In this document: piece by piece, positions 42,545 to 50,544 of the stretch
How the letters are laid out: the number at the start of each line of letters is the position of its first letter
Numbering within the stretch: position 1 is the first letter of the stretch
NCBI GenBank assembly: GCA_017534445.1
Contig: JAFXWC010000038.1
Span: 111,138 to 175,137 of the forward strand
Length of the DNA: 64,000 nt
DNA from: Treponema sp.
GTDB taxonomy: Bacteria; Spirochaetota; Spirochaetia; Treponematales; Treponemataceae
Direction: 5' to 3'
Notes under the pieces: model-generated
What the model was told of the DNA's origin: nothing
Seen by the model: only the letters and a program-made list of their open reading frames with translations
Database searches by the model: none
Translations under genes and position numbers: made by a program

Positions 42545-42705
42545 CTGTGCCCGCCACTCCGTGTTCGGGCAAACTCCATGCAGTTCCCGCTTTGCAGGGT
42601 TCCGGCTTTCGCCTACATTGCTACTGGTTCCGGCCCTTCGACTTTGCTCAGGGACCAGCCCCAGCAGCAACGGCTGCGCCGCCCTTCCAATCGGGGCTAG
42701 GCGGA
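42545..42705 (-). repeat. GC-rich dispersed repeat, family A, long copy with nested palindrome
   Basis: Read on the minus strand it opens CCTAGCCCCGATTGGAAGGG and ends with the AGTGGCGGGCACAGTAAA edge seen at 63800-63820. A second element, TCCCTGAGCAAAGTCGAAGGG, is embedded at about 42635-42655, as if inserted into the first. It occupies the divergent-looking gap between hisC and uvrD. Confidence 0.85.
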
Positions 42706-42708
42706 ATA

Positions 42709-44916
42709 TCAAGTACCCTCCACCAGCAGGGAGGAGCTTTGGTACTTGGGCAAGAATTTTTTGCTGCCACCGGTTTCAAAATTTACGGTAACTACATATT
42801 CACCTTCATCGGTAAGGTCTGCGTGGACAATTTGGCCATGGCCCCAGTCGTCGTGGTAAACCATGGCACCCTTGCAGTATTTTTTTGCTATTGGGTCAGA
42901 ATATGCGGCAGAGGAAGATGCACCCTCTATTGCGCCCGCTCCAGCAGCTCTTCCGTTTGCAAAGTTGAATCCAAATGGGGCTTCTCCAAGAATGCGGAAG
43001 TTTCCTTTTCCAAGCTCATTCAAGAAAGGACTTGGCTGCATATAGTTGCTGCGGCCGTACAGTCTCCGCATGGCACAACTTGTAAAATAAAGCTCATTTT
43101 GGGCACGGGTAATCCCAACGTAAAAGAGGCGGCGCTCTTCTTCCAAATCGTCACCGGCCTTGTCTTCGCGCGGAAAGACACCGTACTCCATTCCGGTAAT
43201 TATGACGCGCTTATATTCAAGGCCCTTGGTGTTGTGCAAGGTAATAAGAGTTACCTTGTCCTGAGAGGCGGCATCTTCTTCTGCTCCCTGCGTTGAACGG
43301 TCAAGGCTTATGCTGTCCAAAAAGTCCAAAAGCCCCTTTCTGCTAAGCGGGTATTGCACCGCACTGTTTGCAAGTTCCTCCAGGTTGGAAATCTTTTGAG
43401 TACCCGCAATTTCATCCTGCATCTGGTGGAATTCCTTAAGGCCTGTCTTTTCGCCAACTTCCTTTACAAAATCAGCAAGGCTTGTACCTGCCGGAACACT
43501 ATCCTCATCATCAGCCAGCATTGCACTAAGCTCATCAAAAATCCTGCAAAAATCTTCAATTCCTTCCGACGCTTTTTTTGCAAGCTTTATTTTCTTTGCG
43601 GCTCCAGTCAAATCCTCGCCAAGCCCTGCATCAACAATTTTGTCCTGACTGGAAGGGCCTATACCCCTAACAGGTTTATTCACTATGCGCCTAAAGGCAA
43701 CTTCATCCTTTGGGTTAGCAATAAAAGAAATCCATGCAAGCGCGTCTTTTATTTCCTCACGGTCATAAAACTTTAACGTACCAACAATTCCATAAGGAAT
43801 TTTTGAATGAAGGAAAGTCGTTTCAAAACCAAGCGACTGTGCGTTCATTCTGTAAAGAATTGCCCAGTCAGAATAAGGAACGCCCTTATCGTGCTGCTGC
43901 TCAATCAGGTTTGCGCAAAACAATGTCTCATCATCCTGAGTGGGAAGAAAAACAAGGGTCGGCTTCTTTCCCTTTCCACGGGCTGCCACAAGTGTCTTGC
44001 CCAGCCTGCCTTCATTATTGGAGACAACGCAATCCGCACACTGGAGGATTTCCTGAGTTGAACGGTAGTTCTTTACAAGGCGTATAAGATCTGTTCCCGG
44101 AAACTGATTTTTGAATTCAAGGATGTTACGGACCTCCGCACCACGGAAGCGGTAAATGCTCTGGTCATCATCACCAACAACGCAGACATAAGTTCCCGCA
44201 TTTTCGTTAACACCGCTAAGCTCCTGAAGCAAGAGTGACTGGGCTATGTTGGAATCTTGATATTCATCCACCATAATAACCCGGTAGCGAAAGTGAATGT
44301 CCCTTCTTAAAGCCTCATTGTTCTTTAGCGTAAGGTAAGGAAGAAGAATCAAGTCGCCAAAGTCCACGTTGCCGGTTGACCTAAGCCGCTCCTGGTAAAG
44401 GGCATACTGCCCAGCAAAAACGCCGTCTCCCCCAACAAGCTCCAAATTTTTTGAAGCAGGGGTAAGGCCGTAATCCTTTGCAAGTGAAATTTTCCTTACA
44501 ATCTGCGAGACTTCTTTTTTGGGAAGCGAAGGAATGGCCTTGGAAACAAGGGTTGCCATGTCGTCTTCGTCATATACCGTAAAATTCTTGTCAACGCCAG
44601 CCTCGTCTGCATAGCGTCGCAAGAAATAGGCTCCCCAGGAATGGAAGGTTCTTATTTGCGACCATTGGGCTTTTGGCTCAAGTTTAACCGCCCGCTCCTT
44701 CATCTCATTGGCAGCTTTTTTTGTAAAGGTAACAGCAAGAATGGAATATGGGTCAACGTGCTTGTGCTGAATAAGCCATGCTATTTTTGTAGTTACAACG
44801 CGCGTCTTTCCGGAACCCGCACCCGCAAGAATCAAAAGGCTTTTCCCCTCGTGAGTTACTGCGGCAAGCTGTTCCTCGTTAAGCACGTCAAGATACTGCG
44901 GAGAAAAGTCTGTCAT
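42709..44916 (-). CDS. uvrD: UvrD/PcrA-type ATP-dependent DNA helicase
   Basis: A 735-residue superfamily 1A helicase. Motifs: Q-motif LNEEQLAAV, Walker A ILAGAGSGKT, Ia AVTFTKKAANEM, II IMVDEYQDSN, III VVGDDDQSIYRFRGA, IV LVKNYRS, V ITLHNTKGLEYKRV and VI RRLFYVGITRAQNEL. It unwinds DNA 3' to 5' in repair and at stalled forks. The C-terminal 90 residues end in a Tudor-like segment (HDDWGHGQIVHADLTDEGEY), as in PcrA. Its start overlaps the rimO stop by four bases. Confidence 0.94.
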   Translation of the reverse strand: MTDFSPQYLDVLNEEQLAAVTHEGKSLLILAGAGSGKTRVVTTKIAWLIQHKHVDPYSILAVTFTKKAANEMKERAVKLEPKAQWSQIRTFHSWGAYFLRRYADEAGVDKNFTVYDEDDMATLVSKAIPSLPKKEVSQIVRKISLAKDYGLTPASKNLELVGGDGVFAGQYALYQERLRSTGNVDFGDLILLPYLTLKNNEALRRDIHFRYRVIMVDEYQDSNIAQSLLLQELSGVNENAGTYVCVVGDDDQSIYRFRGAEVRNILEFKNQFPGTDLIRLVKNYRSTQEILQCADCVVSNNEGRLGKTLVAARGKGKKPTLVFLPTQDDETLFCANLIEQQHDKGVPYSDWAILYRMNAQSLGFETTFLHSKIPYGIVGTLKFYDREEIKDALAWISFIANPKDEVAFRRIVNKPVRGIGPSSQDKIVDAGLGEDLTGAAKKIKLAKKASEGIEDFCRIFDELSAMLADDEDSVPAGTSLADFVKEVGEKTGLKEFHQMQDEIAGTQKISNLEELANSAVQYPLSRKGLLDFLDSISLDRSTQGAEEDAASQDKVTLITLHNTKGLEYKRVIITGMEYGVFPREDKAGDDLEEERRLFYVGITRAQNELYFTSCAMRRLYGRSNYMQPSPFLNELGKGNFRILGEAPFGFNFANGRAAGAGAIEGASSSAAYSDPIAKKYCKGAMVYHDDWGHGQIVHADLTDEGEYVVTVNFETGGSKKFLPKYQSSSLLVEGT

Positions 44917-46331
44917 AGGACAAGTTCCGAATCAATGTCCACACCGCTAACAGCAATAGCCCTTGCGTTAACGATTGCCCCCGGCACTACGGCTTTTACG
45001 GCATCCTTATTCTGTGCATCGTAGCGGACAACAAAGTTTCCGTCAACTTCCGGTGCCTGGAACCACGAGCGGCCAATAGCCAAGCCCTCGTCTTCCGAAG
45101 CATCCTCCCCTGCCTGAACAATTTCTTCTATTAAGACCGGGTAATTTTTTCCTATGCGGTTTACAAGACGTTCCTGTGTAATTTTTTCCTGCAAGTCCTG
45201 AAGCTTCTTTTCGCGGGCCAGGGCTTTCTTTTTGGGGACCTGACCCTTTAGGCTTGCGGCTGGCGTGTCGTCCTCACGGCTGTAGGCAAAGCAACCCGAC
45301 CAGTCCGGCTGAATTTTCTGCATAAATTCAAGCGTCCGTTCTGCCTGACTGTCGCTTTCACCGGGAAATCCTGTCAGGAAAGTAGTGCGTATTGAACATT
45401 CGCCCAATTCCATGCGTATCTTTTCTACAAGAGAAGCATAGCTTTCAAAGGTTCCCTTTCTGTTCATGGCGCGGATAATCGCATCATCACCAGACTGGAA
45501 GGGTATGTCAAAGTAAGGAAGGAAGCGCTTGTCCTTTTTTAAAAGCGCAAGAATGTCAGTGTTAAAGTGGTCGGGATGAATGTAAAGCAGGCGAATCCAG
45601 AAGTCTCCTTTTAGCTCGGCTATCTTTTCCAGAAGGCACAAAAGCTTTGACTTTTCAGAAGAAACCTCACCGCTTTCATTGGCGTCAAAAACAAAGTCGT
45701 CCTTGCCACAGCCAAAAGCAGCCAAATCTTGCCCTATAAGATTGAATTCTTTTACGCCCCTTTTCAACAGTTCTTTTATTTCGCCAACAATTTCCGAAAT
45801 TTTTCGCGAGCGGAGTTGGCCGCGAATAATGGGTATTGCACAGAAGGAACAGCAGTTGTTGCAGCCTTCGGTAATCTTTACGTAGGCACTTCCCTTGTAA
45901 TTCAAAAGAAGGCTACGGTTTCCACAGCAAACACCTTTTTGGGCAGGTTTAACTACAGGCCTTTCTCCTGCAAAAAGGGAATCCACGGTTGAATCAATCT
46001 GGGACAAGTCGCCGTTACCAAAAACAGCGTCCGCTTCTGGCAGCTCCGTCTTAAAAAGCTCAGCGTAACGTTCTGCAAGGCACCCTGCCAGAATGATTTT
46101 TGCATGGGGATATTCCTGCCTTGCTTCCATTAGGGAATTAAGGCTTTCTTCTTTTGCGCTCTGAATGAAGCCGCAGCTGTTAACGATTATTAGGTCGGCA
46201 TCCTGAGCATCAAAAGTCTGCTCAAGACCCTTGTTCAGCAGGCGGGTAACCAAAATTTCCCCGTCCACCTGATTCTTTGCGCATCCGTGCTGGTCTAAAA
46301 AAAACTTTTTCACGGCTTTATCAGTCAACAT
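44913..46331 (-). CDS. rimO: Ribosomal protein S12 methylthiotransferase RimO
   Basis: A 472-residue radical-SAM methylthiotransferase. The UPF0004 domain has FLDQHGCAKNQVDGE, VNSCGFIQSAKEES and LAGCLAERY (the three Cys of the auxiliary cluster). The radical-SAM site is EGCNNCCSFCAIP (CxxxCxxC), and a TRAM-like domain ends the protein. RSRKISEIVGEI fits the family. RimO adds a methylthio group to Asp88 of S12. Translationally coupled to uvrD downstream and overlapping rodZ upstream by 11 bases. Confidence 0.93.
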   Translation of the reverse strand: MLTDKAVKKFFLDQHGCAKNQVDGEILVTRLLNKGLEQTFDAQDADLIIVNSCGFIQSAKEESLNSLMEARQEYPHAKIILAGCLAERYAELFKTELPEADAVFGNGDLSQIDSTVDSLFAGERPVVKPAQKGVCCGNRSLLLNYKGSAYVKITEGCNNCCSFCAIPIIRGQLRSRKISEIVGEIKELLKRGVKEFNLIGQDLAAFGCGKDDFVFDANESGEVSSEKSKLLCLLEKIAELKGDFWIRLLYIHPDHFNTDILALLKKDKRFLPYFDIPFQSGDDAIIRAMNRKGTFESYASLVEKIRMELGECSIRTTFLTGFPGESDSQAERTLEFMQKIQPDWSGCFAYSREDDTPAASLKGQVPKKKALAREKKLQDLQEKITQERLVNRIGKNYPVLIEEIVQAGEDASEDEGLAIGRSWFQAPEVDGNFVVRYDAQNKDAVKAVVPGAIVNARAIAVSGVDIDSELVL

Positions 46332-47454
46332 CCTGAATAACGATTCTGAATTTACCGTCGCGTCCCTGTACCCACTTAATGTCTTCTACGGCAACCTGAC
46401 CGGCCTTGCCAACTTCCAAATCGTAGGCATCCATTCCGGCGCGAACCTTCATCTTTACGTTGTAGGCGTTGCTCATCCAAAGGCGTACACCCTTGTAGCG
46501 GGATGTTACGGTAAGAGATTCACCTGTGCGGAAGTTGCGTTCAACCTTGGAATTGCTGTCTATCTTGTAGCGGAAATAGCATGGACCGCGGAAAGAGAAG
46601 TCTATTGTAAACGGATATGAGCGTGAATCCTCGTGAATAACCTTCATGGTAGCAGTATTCAAAGAAGTGTTGGCAACGCTTTCCGTACCAATGGAAGGCT
46701 TTGCAACAAGCTCAACGTTTTCGGTAGCGGCAGGATTAGAAGCAATCATCTGAGAGCCACCCAAAGAAACGCGAACCTGGGCACCGTTCTTTTCAGAAAC
46801 ATTGCTTATGTCGCTAAGGTATACAATCAGCTCAGAAATGCCGTCGCCGTTAATGTCAAGAACGCGCTCCTCGCTAAGGTCAAAGACCTGTGTGCCAACA
46901 GGAGTTTCTATGGCAAGCCTGCTCAAAGTGCTGGAAATAGTAAGCGGAGTATGGCCTTCTCCTTCCTCAAAAGGAACAAGCAGCTGGTCACCCTTGTAAA
47001 GGCGAAGCTCCTGGGGCTGGTCTGTAACAAGGTACTGGTTGGACTTCTTTGCGGTAGCATTCTTCAAAGCCCTTTCCTGCAACTTCTGGGGAACCTTAAA
47101 GACGCCAAAGTAAAGGTAAGCAAGGATTCCACCAAGCAGCACTACAGAACCTACTACAATCAGCGGAACAAGGAATTTCGGCTTAGTTTTTCTAAGAAGA
47201 GCTTCCGGGGTTGGAGACTCCTGAATCTTTTTCGCATGGTACAGGCGTATCAAATCTTCACTGGAAACACCAAGGTAGTCGGCATAATTCTTTAGAAAAC
47301 CGACCATATAGGCACCGGCGGGGAACACGTCATCCTTTTCATTTTCCAAGCCAGTAATATACTGGTAGGAAATAGAAGTGTCCTTTACAACCTGTTCAAC
47401 AGAAAGGCCCTTTTCTTCCCTTTTTTCCTTTAGTATTGCACCATAGCTCTGCAT
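46321..47454 (-). CDS. rodZ: RodZ-like protein: cytoplasmic HTH, one membrane segment, periplasmic domain
   Basis: A 377-residue protein. Residues 1-75 form a Cro/XRE-type helix-turn-helix (AILKEKREEKGLSVEQV, TSISYQYITGLE) of the HTH_25 type. One membrane segment lies near residues 115-137 (FLVPLIVVGSVVLLGGILAYL). The C-terminal part is beta-rich and ends in a DUF4115-like domain (GESLTVTSRYKGVRLWMSNA). RodZ couples MreB to the cell-wall machinery. The position between lolA and rimO in a tight operon is consistent with an envelope role. Confidence 0.82.
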   Translation of the reverse strand: MQSYGAILKEKREEKGLSVEQVVKDTSISYQYITGLENEKDDVFPAGAYMVGFLKNYADYLGVSSEDLIRLYHAKKIQESPTPEALLRKTKPKFLVPLIVVGSVVLLGGILAYLYFGVFKVPQKLQERALKNATAKKSNQYLVTDQPQELRLYKGDQLLVPFEEGEGHTPLTISSTLSRLAIETPVGTQVFDLSEERVLDINGDGISELIVYLSDISNVSEKNGAQVRVSLGGSQMIASNPAATENVELVAKPSIGTESVANTSLNTATMKVIHEDSRSYPFTIDFSFRGPCYFRYKIDSNSKVERNFRTGESLTVTSRYKGVRLWMSNAYNVKMKVRAGMDAYDLEVGKAGQVAVEDIKWVQGRDGKFRIVIQDVD

Positions 47455-47460
47455 ATCGAC

Positions 47461-48117
47461 TTACTCCGATAACAAGAAATTGTTGTAGCTGTTAATATCC
47501 GGCGGCATCTCAAATTCAAAGCGGCGTAAGGGAACCCCGGCATTGATGGACCAGCCAGTAAAGTTAAAGACATAAGTTCCATTGTTCTGGGTATGAGCAA
47601 CAATGCGGCGGATAAGCTTTGACTCAGGCAAGATGGAAATTGTCATAGTAGTAAATTCTTCCGCGGCAGAACGGCGGGTAAGCAAAAGCTTTATTACCTT
47701 TGTAGAACTTCCCTCTTCCAGCGGAACTGGATCCTGGCCAGATTCATAAGTAATTGTATAGTAGCGACGCAAAAGAGAAAGGCCCTTTGCAGGAACCGCC
47801 TGTTCAGCATTCAAAACCTTCTGCTCCAAGACAGTAGCCTGTGAAGGAAGGTAAATAAAAAGCTCGTCACCGTCGTAAACAAAAGTCTGTCCGCCCGGAT
47901 AAGAGAAGTTTATGCGCAAAAACTGGGGGCGGTGCCACATTGCGGTACCAGCCATCTTTTTTCCGTTGGCATCTATGTTAAGGGTAACTACATAATCCCT
48001 CATCTCTGCATAGTAATCGCTTACTGACTTAAAAAATTCACCGGCAGTCTTAACCTGCGCAAAGGAAATTACAGCCGAGCAAAAAAGCGCAGCGGCTAAA
48101 GCAATAAGTTTCTTCAT
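47461..48117 (-). CDS. lolA: LolA-like outer-membrane lipoprotein carrier protein
   Basis: The ATG at 48117 follows AGGAG, one base after the purB stop codon, and gives a signal peptide (MKKLIALAAALFCSAVISFA, cut after AQ). The mature 200 residues have the LolA pattern: a half-barrel with FYVG-like GTAMWHRPQFLRINF, FVYDGDELFIYLP and FEFEMPPDINSYN at the C-terminus. It should ferry lipoproteins through the periplasm. Spirochaetes carry many lipoproteins, so the role is plausible. The level of similarity cannot be measured here. Confidence 0.78.
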   Translation of the reverse strand: MKKLIALAAALFCSAVISFAQVKTAGEFFKSVSDYYAEMRDYVVTLNIDANGKKMAGTAMWHRPQFLRINFSYPGGQTFVYDGDELFIYLPSQATVLEQKVLNAEQAVPAKGLSLLRRYYTITYESGQDPVPLEEGSSTKVIKLLLTRRSAAEEFTTMTISILPESKLIRRIVAHTQNNGTYVFNFTGWSINAGVPLRRFEFEMPPDINSYNNFLLSE

Positions 48118-48118
48118 A

Positions 48119-49558
48119 TTATATACTCCTATTTGAGACACCCATCAGTTCTGCGTACTTCTTTGCAAGACGCTTTGACTTAACTGCGGCAAGTCCCCTG
48201 TAGCGGGCAGGATCTTCAAAGAAATTAGAGGGATTTTCCACGCCGAGTTTTTCAAGCTGGGCAGTAATCTTGGCATAGGCATCCGTGTGGGTCTTAAGCA
48301 CCTCAAAGAATGTCTTGCCGGAAGTTTCCGCTTCCAGGGTGATTTTTCTGATAACTTCGTGACCGTCGTTAACGCCAGCCTCACCAAGAAGAATGTATGC
48401 GGGTTCAGCAAGAACTCCACCCTTAACCTTTCCACCGGCACCAGCCAAGTTGCGGGCCATAGACTCGCGGTCTGCCTGAAGCCCCGAAACAACAGCCTTC
48501 ATTCTGGCAACAGCCATTGTAAAGCCTGCAACGTAGTCGGAAATAAACCTCTGGCTTGCAGAGTTTGTAAGGTCACGCTGGTGTTCAGAAATCTGATCCA
48601 TGTAGAAGGTCATAACGCGTGGGCACATAGCCTTCCACAAAGACTTTACGTGTTCGCTGTTCCAAGGGTTGCGCTTCTGAGGCATTGTTGAAGAACCAAC
48701 CTGGGTAGAAGCAAAATATTCAAAGACTTCGCCAATTTCGCTCCTCTGAAGGTTGCGGAGGTCATCGGCAAGGTTTGCAATAATGCCAAAGGCAACGTTC
48801 ATCTCAAGCAAAAGGCGCAAAAGGTATTCCGGCTCTACAAGCTGGTTTGAATATTCGCTTGGCTCAAGGCCCAGGAAGTGCACGTAGGTAAGTTCAAGCT
48901 CCTCTGGATCCTTTACAATCATGCTGGGACCATTGTAGGAACCAACAGGACCTGCAAGCTTGCCCTTAAGCTGGTTTGAAAGCTCTTCTATGCGAAGGAT
49001 TGACTTTCCAAGGCGGGAAACAAATTCTGCAATTGACCAACCAAAGGTTATAGGAACTGCATGCTGGCCGTGAGTGCGTCCAACCTGGGGTGTCTCAGCC
49101 TCGCGGTCTGCTATTGCGCAAAGGTGGCGCTCAAGCTCCTTAAGCTCTGGAAGCACTACGTTCTGCGTAACATCCCTCATGCGGCAGGAAAGCCCTGTGT
49201 CCAAGATGTCCACGCTGGTGGCTCCAAGATGGACAAGCGGTGCCACTTCGGACGGAACCTTTGTCTTAAAAACGTTAACAAGGGCACGTATGTTGTGCTT
49301 TGTCTTTTCTTCTTCTTTGTATACTTCTTCTGGATCAATTTCCTCTGCGACCTTGTCCAGAGTTGCTTCCATGGCAGGGGTAAGCTGGCCGCGGAGCTTC
49401 AAGTGGGCCTTTACAAGAGCAGCCTCACACTTTGCGTTGCTGCGGACAGACGCTTCTTCTGAAATATATTTAGATAGCCCTTCAAAAGCGGCGGCTTCTG
49501 AGAGCGAATACCTATGGTCAATACAAGAAAGGTTTTCAAAAATATTACGAGTTTCCAT
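48119..49558 (-). CDS. purB: Adenylosuccinate lyase
   Basis: A 479-residue fumarase/aspartase superfamily member. The signature loop GSSTMPQKRNPWNSE is complete; HLGATSVDILDTG and VGRTHGQHAVPITFG carry the active-site His residues. PurB cleaves SAICAR and adenylosuccinate in purine synthesis. It is the first gene of the tight leftward group purB-lolA-rodZ-rimO-uvrD. Confidence 0.94.
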   Translation of the reverse strand: METRNIFENLSCIDHRYSLSEAAAFEGLSKYISEEASVRSNAKCEAALVKAHLKLRGQLTPAMEATLDKVAEEIDPEEVYKEEEKTKHNIRALVNVFKTKVPSEVAPLVHLGATSVDILDTGLSCRMRDVTQNVVLPELKELERHLCAIADREAETPQVGRTHGQHAVPITFGWSIAEFVSRLGKSILRIEELSNQLKGKLAGPVGSYNGPSMIVKDPEELELTYVHFLGLEPSEYSNQLVEPEYLLRLLLEMNVAFGIIANLADDLRNLQRSEIGEVFEYFASTQVGSSTMPQKRNPWNSEHVKSLWKAMCPRVMTFYMDQISEHQRDLTNSASQRFISDYVAGFTMAVARMKAVVSGLQADRESMARNLAGAGGKVKGGVLAEPAYILLGEAGVNDGHEVIRKITLEAETSGKTFFEVLKTHTDAYAKITAQLEKLGVENPSNFFEDPARYRGLAAVKSKRLAKKYAELMGVSNRSI

Positions 49559-49705
49559 AAATTACAGTATGCCCGAAAATCTAAAAATGTTCAACAGGTA
49601 GGCAAAATCATCCCTCGGCGGCCTAGGTTGCTTGGCAAAAAAGAAAAAATTGCGCTCACAGAAAAATGGGTATATAATGGAAGAAAATAAAAACAGGAGG
49701 TCTTT

Positions 49706-50515
49706 ATGGGACTGTTTGAAAAGAAATACTGCGACTTTTGTGGAGAAAAAATAGGTCTCCTTGGCAACAGAAAGCTGGAAGACGGCAACATGTGCAAGAA
49801 CTGTGCGGCAAAGCTTTCTCCGTGGTTCAGCGACAGGCGGAGAAGCACAAAGAGCGACATCCAGGCTCAGCTTGATTACAGGGAACAAAACAAGGGACGT
49901 GTGGCATCCTTTAATGCCACAAAAACAATAGGAAAGCACACAAAACTAATGATAGACGAAGGGGCAAAGACCTTTATGGTAACAAGCGCGCGCGACCTTA
50001 CATCTGCAAACCCGGACGTTCTTGACTTCTCCCAGCTAATCGGCTGCAACCTGGAGATAAACGAAGACCGCAACGAGCTAAAGCAAAAGGATGCAAGCGG
50101 AAACTACGTAAGCTATACACCTCCCCGCTACGAATATTCATACGACTTTGGCGTAAAAATCCAAGTGAACAACCCTTATTTTAACGAGATGAGCTTTGAC
50201 ATTTCAGACGGCTCCGTAAGCACAGGTGAAAAGAAAATGAACATGAACGAAGTGCCCTCTGCAGGCGGCGGATGGACCGTACACTCATCAGACAGTTCTT
50301 CCGACCTGGGCGAGTACTACGAATGCATCTCCATCGGAAACGAAATAAAGGCCTCTGTAGAACAGATGAAGGCCCAGGCACAGGGTGGCTCACAGCCACT
50401 CCCTCAGGAGCAGGCAGCCCCACAGCCAAAGCCAGCCGTTACCTGTCCAAGCTGCGGTGCCACAACCGTCCCCGACGCAAACGGCTGCTGCGAATACTGC
50501 GGCGCAAAGCTCTAG
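49706..50515 (+). CDS. DUF4428-type protein with N- and C-terminal zinc ribbons
   Basis: A 269-residue soluble protein. The N-terminal zinc site YCDFCGEKIGLLGNRKLEDG with CKNCAAKL fits DUF4428. A beta-rich middle (YEYSYDFGVKIQVNNPYF) is followed by a Gln/Pro-rich linker and a second ribbon CPSCGATTVPDANG with CEYCGAKL. AGGAGG precedes the start. The role is unknown; such proteins are often stress or envelope associated. The LRR-metzincin gene follows after 29 bases and could be co-transcribed. Confidence 0.75.
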   Translation: MGLFEKKYCDFCGEKIGLLGNRKLEDGNMCKNCAAKLSPWFSDRRRSTKSDIQAQLDYREQNKGRVASFNATKTIGKHTKLMIDEGAKTFMVTSARDLTSANPDVLDFSQLIGCNLEINEDRNELKQKDASGNYVSYTPPRYEYSYDFGVKIQVNNPYFNEMSFDISDGSVSTGEKKMNMNEVPSAGGGWTVHSSDSSSDLGEYYECISIGNEIKASVEQMKAQAQGGSQPLPQEQAAPQPKPAVTCPSCGATTVPDANGCCEYCGAKL

Positions 50516-50544
50516 CCTAATTTGCCATCCAAAGGGAGAAAAAC

